Shown here one piece after another: positions 9,247 to 16,258 of a stretch of 16,258 bases of DNA (the stretch's first letter is position 1; the number at the start of each line of letters is the position of its first letter). The DNA comes from JARYLZ01 sp964388275 (lineage in GTDB: Bacteria > Bacteroidota > Ignavibacteria > SZUA-365), in the NCBI GenBank assembly GCA_964388275.1, contig CAYLZD010000054.1:1-16258 (forward strand). Reading direction: 5' to 3'. Under the pieces are notes generated by a model. The model worked only from the letters and a program-made list of their open reading frames with translations. It was not told the origin of the DNA and did no database searches. The position numbers and the translations under genes are program-made.

Positions 9247-9319
9247 AACCTTCCTCGTTGAAAGTTGAAGATTCGTTGGAAACAGACCGCCTCCGAAAGG
9301 GCGGTTTCACGAGGTTATG
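9244..9319 (-). promoter_or_regulatory. Intercistronic RNA dyad covering the TonB receptor ribosome binding site and start
   Basis: The spacer between the cysteine-rich protein and the receptor can fold end to end. Positions 9305-9319 pair with 9244-9248, 9253-9258 and 9260-9263: 15 pairs, with bulges of four bases and one base. Inside lies a six-pair hairpin (9286-9291 with 9300-9305; 8-base loop). The distal arm contains the receptor ATG (complement of 9244-9246) and its GAGGAAGG ribosome binding site. The proximal arm starts on the first base after the upstream TAA stop. A ribosome finishing the upstream gene would cover the proximal arm and free the receptor start, the classic arrangement for translational coupling. 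The base complementarity is seen; the function is inferred. Confidence 0.5.
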
Positions 9320-9727
9320 TTATGCGGAACGGGGAGGGCCGGTGGGGACGGGCAGATCGACGGAACGGTAATTCACGATCCCGTCTAAATGGAAGAACCT
9401 GAACACGGGGGCCGGGCATCCTTCGAAGCGCGGAGGCGCTTCGGTGAACGAGGCGCGCGGACATCCTTCGCAACGGCAGGTCGGCGGGCAGGATGGAGCA
9501 TCTCCTTCGCAGCAGCCCCCTTTCCCCTCGTCGCATGCGTCCGCCGTGTCGCAGCAGCCGTTCTCCTGCGCGCACACCTCCGCCCGCGGAGGCGCGGGAT
9601 CGGCGAAAGCGTCCGGGCACCGGCACACGGACGCCTGCAGGCAGAGAGTGACGAACAACAAAAGCGCGGCTACGGCTCTTCCTGCCTTCGAGTATCCGCG
9701 GACGTCGTTCGAGATAAAGGATATCAT
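9320..9727 (-). CDS. Small exported cysteine-rich protein, probable metal-binding partner of the TonB receptor
   Basis: From the ATG chosen here the product has 135 residues. A basic N-region ends in SKAGR, followed by a hydrophobic stretch (AVAALLLFVTLCLQAS), so it is probably exported. The rest is packed with cysteines: about 13 from VCRC onward, including GCC twice and a CxCxxC (CRCEGC) cluster, interspersed with acidic residues. The C-terminal 27 residues (from FRFFHLDG to PTGPPR) lack cysteine. The overall plan resembles small Bacteroidota proteins annotated DUF6660 that sit beside metal-related TonB receptors, but this is from memory and only a resemblance. Starts are uncertain: an in-frame ATG at 9745 gives 141 residues and a TTG at 9793 gives 157; none has a Shine-Dalgarno. 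The chosen ATG lies just beyond a good promoter-like element, which would make the message nearly leaderless. An overlapping longer frame exists but lacks the export signal and motif logic. Confidence 0.7.
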   Translation of the reverse strand: MISFISNDVRGYSKAGRAVAALLLFVTLCLQASVCRCPDAFADPAPPRAEVCAQENGCCDTADACDEGKGGCCEGDAPSCPPTCRCEGCPRASFTEAPPRFEGCPAPVFRFFHLDGIVNYRSVDLPVPTGPPRSA

Positions 9728-9734
9728 GACAAGA

Positions 9735-9763
9735 AATATACGCATACGAGGAACAGGGCGCAA
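9735..9763 (-). promoter_or_regulatory. Putative promoter for the cysteine-rich protein and TonB receptor unit
   Basis: On the minus strand TTGCGC (complement of 9758-9763) and TATATT (complement of 9735-9740) are separated by exactly 17 bp, a good sigma-70 geometry. Read as a Bacteroidota promoter, TTG and TATATTTC (near TAnnTTTG) are 20 bp apart. Transcription would begin near 9728-9730, almost on the ATG at 9727, so either the message is leaderless or the true start is elsewhere. Confidence 0.4.
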
Positions 9764-9829
9764 TGCATAAAAGCCGCCGCCGGCATCCGGCAACCGGACA
9801 TCCGTGCCGCGGTTTTCCGGAGCTCATGA

Positions 9830-9848
9830 GACCGATAAATATTCGGTC
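9830..9848. other. Short perfect inverted repeat between the divergent promoters
   Basis: GACCGA (9830-9835) and TCGGTC (9843-9848) form a six-base dyad around an AT-rich 7-base centre. It lies between the tRNA promoter and the minus-strand promoter of the metal unit, about 67 bp upstream of the latter's -35. It could be an operator or just a small hairpin. Confidence 0.25.
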
Positions 9849-9874
9849 GTAATCCGCCCGGCTGCTTCCACTTT

Positions 9875-9904
9875 TTGATATGATCTGAAACACCATTAAT
9901 TTTC
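9875..9904 (+). promoter_or_regulatory. Putative promoter of tRNA-Ser
   Basis: TTG (9875-9877, inside TTTTTGATA) is followed after 19 bp by TAATTTTC (9897-9904). This matches the Bacteroidota -33/-7 layout and poorly matches the E. coli -10. Transcription would start near 9909, giving a 5' leader of roughly 27 bases before the tRNA. Confidence 0.4.
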
Positions 9905-9935
9905 ATAGTTAAGCGCCATCGCAACGGGCGCAATT

Positions 9936-10025
9936 GGAGAGGTGGCAGAGCGGTTGAATGCGGCGGTCTCGAAAACCGTTATACCCGTAAGGGTATCGAG
10001 AGTTCGAATCTCTCCCTCTCCGCCA
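9936..10025 (+). tRNA. tRNA-Ser (anticodon CGA)
   Basis: A complete class II tRNA. Acceptor stem GGAGAGG (9936-9942) pairs perfectly with CCTCTCC (10015-10021). The anticodon stem 9963-9967/9975-9979 closes on the loop CTCGAAA, with anticodon CGA at 9970-9972, which reads UCG. The long variable arm ATACCC-GTAA-GGGTAT (9981-9996) is diagnostic of serine or leucine; the anticodon makes it serine. The T arm GAGAG-TTCGAAT-CTCTC (9998-10014) is perfect. The discriminator is G10022, as expected for serine, and CCA is encoded at 10023-10025. No bases are missing. It is the only plus-strand gene in the window, and its last four bases are shared with the hairpin that follows. Confidence 0.97.
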
Positions 10026-10060
10026 AACTACGCTCCGCCTCTGGCGGAGCTTCGTTTGGC
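10022..10060 (+). repeat. Interrupted palindrome fused to the tRNA 3' end
   Basis: GCCAAAC (10022-10028) pairs with GTTTGGC (10054-10060), then a 3x3 internal loop, then GCTCCGCC (10032-10039) pairs with GGCGGAGC (10043-10050) around a TCT loop: 15 pairs in 39 bases. The outer arm begins with the tRNA discriminator base and CCA. No T run follows, so this is not a classical terminator. ACTACGCTC (10027-10035) is also an exact reverse complement of 10069-10077, which allows a second, mutually exclusive fold. It could be a tRNA trailer, a dispersed palindromic repeat, or both. Confidence 0.6.
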
Positions 10061-10113
10061 AGGTAGGAGAGCGTAGTCGGACCTGGGCATGGCCGTATCA
10101 AACCCGGTTTCAG

Positions 10114-10221
10114 TCACCGCGCCGTCACGGCAGCCACACGCCGGCTGTCGATGTACAGGGCGACGAGCCGGCCGCCATGCCGCCATTCGACTCGGTTCCG
10201 GGTGACTCGCCGCACTTGCAT
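10114..10221 (-). CDS. Micro-ORF encoding a 35-residue arginine-rich peptide
   Basis: An ATG (complement of 10219-10221) opens a 35-codon frame ending in TGA. It is preceded by GAGGGGAG (complement of 10230-10237) with eight bases of spacing, the strongest ribosome binding site in the window. About 28 of 35 codons end in G or C, as in neighbouring real genes. The peptide begins MQVRRVTRN and contains GGRLVALYIDSRRVAAV; nine arginines make it very basic, and the alternating hydrophobic pattern suggests beta strand. It starts 20 bp after the stop of the FG-GAP gene on the same strand, so it is plausibly the last cistron of that operon. I do not recognise a family. A chance ORF in the 3' untranslated region is the alternative. 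Confidence 0.45.
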   Translation of the reverse strand: MQVRRVTRNRVEWRHGGRLVALYIDSRRVAAVTAR

Positions 10222-10241
10222 CTGTACGACTCCCCTCGTGT

Positions 10242-11888
10242 TTATCGTGCCGGCGGTGATCCGATCACCACCCGGGCAGTCACGGCTTGAGCGCCGCTCG
10301 TGGCGCGCAGCAGGTACACACCCTGTGGAACGGGCGCCCCGACGGCGTCGCGGCCGTTCCAGGTAAGAGTGTGCGTGCCCGGACCATACACCGCGTCTGT
10401 GAGCATGCGGATTTCCCTCCCCAGCGCGTCATGCACACTCACACGCGCCCGTGCGGCGGCAGGTGTGATGAGATCCATTGCAACCGGACCGGTGGAAGGA
10501 TTCGGCCGGATCGAGGAGAGGGAAAGGGATGATGGAGCAATCCCCTCCCGTTCGGCGGATAACGGCGGCCCTATGCCGGAGAGGATGTGGAAAAAGCCGC
10601 GGCAGCCGGGACTGTCCCTGTCGCTCGCCAGCACGTCGTTCCTCCCGTCGCCGTTCACATCACCCACGCTGCACACGCGATGGAAAGTCAAATCCCCATA
10701 GCGGTGGTATGCGAAGGACGCTCCGCTAAATGCGAACTCGCTGCTTGCTATACCGGTATTCGATCCCTTGAAATACGCCAAGATATGCTCATCGAACAGG
10801 CTGGCGCAAATGACGTAGTCCCGTATCTTGTCGCCGGTGATGTCGTGTTCCAACCGGGCGATGCCGTCCCAACCCAATCCACCGATAGCGGGAAGTATTC
10901 GCCCGACAAAGGAGGCTAAACCCGAGGGAGTCCCGAACAGCACATTTCCCTTACTATCGTTGGGGAACACCAGATCATCCATGCCGTCGTTGTCGACGTC
11001 CGTCAGGTATCCCCGCCTCAATGCGCCGGGAATATTGTTGGATTCAAACACCTGGTCCGGCTTCCCGTCGACCGGTGAGAAATCCGCCCCGCCGAACCAG
11101 AGCAATTTCTGATTGAAAATATTATCTGGAGGTCCATAGCGTGCAAACCAACGGCCAAGCGCCACATCGTCATACCCGTCCCCGTTCACATCGCCGACCT
11201 GTGCGTCCCACCCGAATCCGTAGTAATACCACTCCGCCATATTGAGAATATAGCACGGTATGGTGTCAGGGACTGCCGATCCCATGAATATATATACGAC
11301 ACCGGATATCGAACCCGGATTGACATGTTCACCACCGAGACAATCTGCTATGACCACATCATCGTATCCATCGCCATTTAAATCTCCTGCATCGATGAAG
11401 ATTCCGAGTTCACCTTCGTAATCCGGTGAAAAGCAAAAATCGGGCTGTATACTGTATTGCAATGGTTGGTCGGTTCGACCTAAATAAAATATTGCAGTAC
11501 TTGTAAAACGACCATCGAAATGTATACTCACAATATCTCTAATTCCATCTCCGTTGATATCAGCGCGAACTGCGTTAATCCCGCCGAGAAGAATGAGATC
11601 CGCAATCGAGTCGAGTATACCCGGCCCTCCGAGATAGATACGTAACTCATTCGTGCCAAAGGAACCCACAGCGAAATCCGGCCAGCCATCACGATTAATG
11701 TCGCCAAGAGCCAATGTGTTGGCTCCTAAATATGTCTCGTATCCTTCTCCGAATACCGTCATAATCGGCTGCAATAAAGGATTTCCAAGCTGAGCCGGCC
11801 GTTCATTTTGTTGCGCCGGCGCCGCTTGCGCATGCAGGAGCAGCGTGATGAGGAGTATCAGCGAGCGCAAATGTAAGCGTGTATGCAT
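10242..11888 (-). CDS. Secreted FG-GAP/VCBS seven-bladed beta-propeller protein with T9SS sorting domain
   Basis: A 548-residue protein with a signal peptide (hydrophobic SLILLITLLLHA, cleavage likely after APAQ at about residue 26). Seven calcium-loop motifs of the D-x-N-x-D-G-x-x-D type begin at residues 63, 110, 169, 233, 297, 349 and 410, spaced 47 to 64 apart. That is the signature of one complete integrin-like seven-bladed propeller; the sixth (DITGDKIRD) is the most degenerate. From about residue 459 is a T9SS type A C-terminal domain (RPNPSTG, VSVHDALGREI, PQGVYLLRA), so it should cross the outer membrane by T9SS and be anchored or released outside. The ligand is unknown; such propellers often act in adhesion or binding. 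It starts 27 bp after the large T9SS protein, likely one operon. Its middle (about 11221-11580) is AT-rich, near 43 percent GC by hand count, unlike its 3' end. Confidence 0.9.
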   Translation of the reverse strand: MHTRLHLRSLILLITLLLHAQAAPAQQNERPAQLGNPLLQPIMTVFGEGYETYLGANTLALGDINRDGWPDFAVGSFGTNELRIYLGGPGILDSIADLILLGGINAVRADINGDGIRDIVSIHFDGRFTSTAIFYLGRTDQPLQYSIQPDFCFSPDYEGELGIFIDAGDLNGDGYDDVVIADCLGGEHVNPGSISGVVYIFMGSAVPDTIPCYILNMAEWYYYGFGWDAQVGDVNGDGYDDVALGRWFARYGPPDNIFNQKLLWFGGADFSPVDGKPDQVFESNNIPGALRRGYLTDVDNDGMDDLVFPNDSKGNVLFGTPSGLASFVGRILPAIGGLGWDGIARLEHDITGDKIRDYVICASLFDEHILAYFKGSNTGIASSEFAFSGASFAYHRYGDLTFHRVCSVGDVNGDGRNDVLASDRDSPGCRGFFHILSGIGPPLSAEREGIAPSSLSLSSIRPNPSTGPVAMDLITPAAARARVSVHDALGREIRMLTDAVYGPGTHTLTWNGRDAVGAPVPQGVYLLRATSGAQAVTARVVIGSPPAR

Positions 11889-11915
11889 GATGGACTCTCG
11901 AATCTGAATTGGAAA

Positions 11916-16258
<4,343 letters not shown>

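Noticed and set aside
9286..9305. Intrinsic terminator between the cysteine-rich gene and the receptor
   Set aside because: The hairpin is followed by CTGTTTCC, not a run of T, and it sits inside a larger fold that reaches the receptor start.
9247..9319. Cobalamin riboswitch upstream of the TonB receptor
   Set aside because: The spacer is only 73 bases and has none of the conserved B12-box sequence; the local dyad explains the structure better.
9315..9896. A 193-codon minus-strand frame overlapping the cysteine-rich gene
   Set aside because: Its product is Arg/Ser-rich and lacks an export signal, while the other frame gives a clean signal peptide and ordered cysteine motifs ending just before the receptor.

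Overview
The window reads as one contig end from a fairly GC-rich member of the Bacteroidota/Ignavibacteriota/Chlorobiota superphylum, probably from a metagenome or draft assembly. Three things point there. Two proteins end in a type IX secretion (T9SS, Por) type A sorting domain. The TonB receptor has a carboxypeptidase-regulatory-like N-terminal domain typical of that group. Two candidate promoters look more like the Bacteroidota -33/-7 pattern (TTG, about 19-20 bp, TAnnTTT) than like the E. coli consensus. The exact phylum is an inference. Every protein gene lies on the minus strand; the only plus-strand gene is a tRNA.

Layout, read right to left in the direction of transcription. 16.2-10.1 kb: a very large secreted protein (glycosidase-like N-terminal half, beta-helix, alpha-helical segment, T9SS tail; its 5' end is lost at a 52-base G run), then 27 bp later a seven-bladed FG-GAP beta-propeller protein with its own T9SS tail, then a 35-codon basic micro-ORF behind a strong ribosome binding site. 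About 10.0 kb: a plus-strand tRNA-Ser(CGA), whose encoded CCA is built into a strong downstream hairpin. 9.7-6.9 kb: a small exported cysteine-rich protein and a TonB-dependent receptor, separated by 73 bp that can fold so that the receptor's ribosome binding site and start codon are paired with sequence next to the upstream stop codon. 6.8-0.16 kb: a DUF389 membrane protein followed by two related soluble PAS hybrid histidine kinases, with gaps of 85 and 83 bp.

How the parts may work together: the cysteine-rich protein and the receptor look like one translationally coupled metal-handling unit at the cell envelope. The CCxLSxC motif in the receptor plug and His-rich ends of the mature receptor are the evidence; the metal is not identifiable. 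The two kinases look like a tandem duplication with 4 and 3 PAS domains, each with its own receiver and no output domain or DNA-binding partner in view. The T9SS pair are probably cell-surface or secreted proteins.

No insertion sequence, integrase, CRISPR array or complete defence system is visible. The least explained items are the intercistronic RNA dyad, the hairpin fused to the tRNA 3' end, the micro-ORF and the unusual architecture of the large secreted protein.
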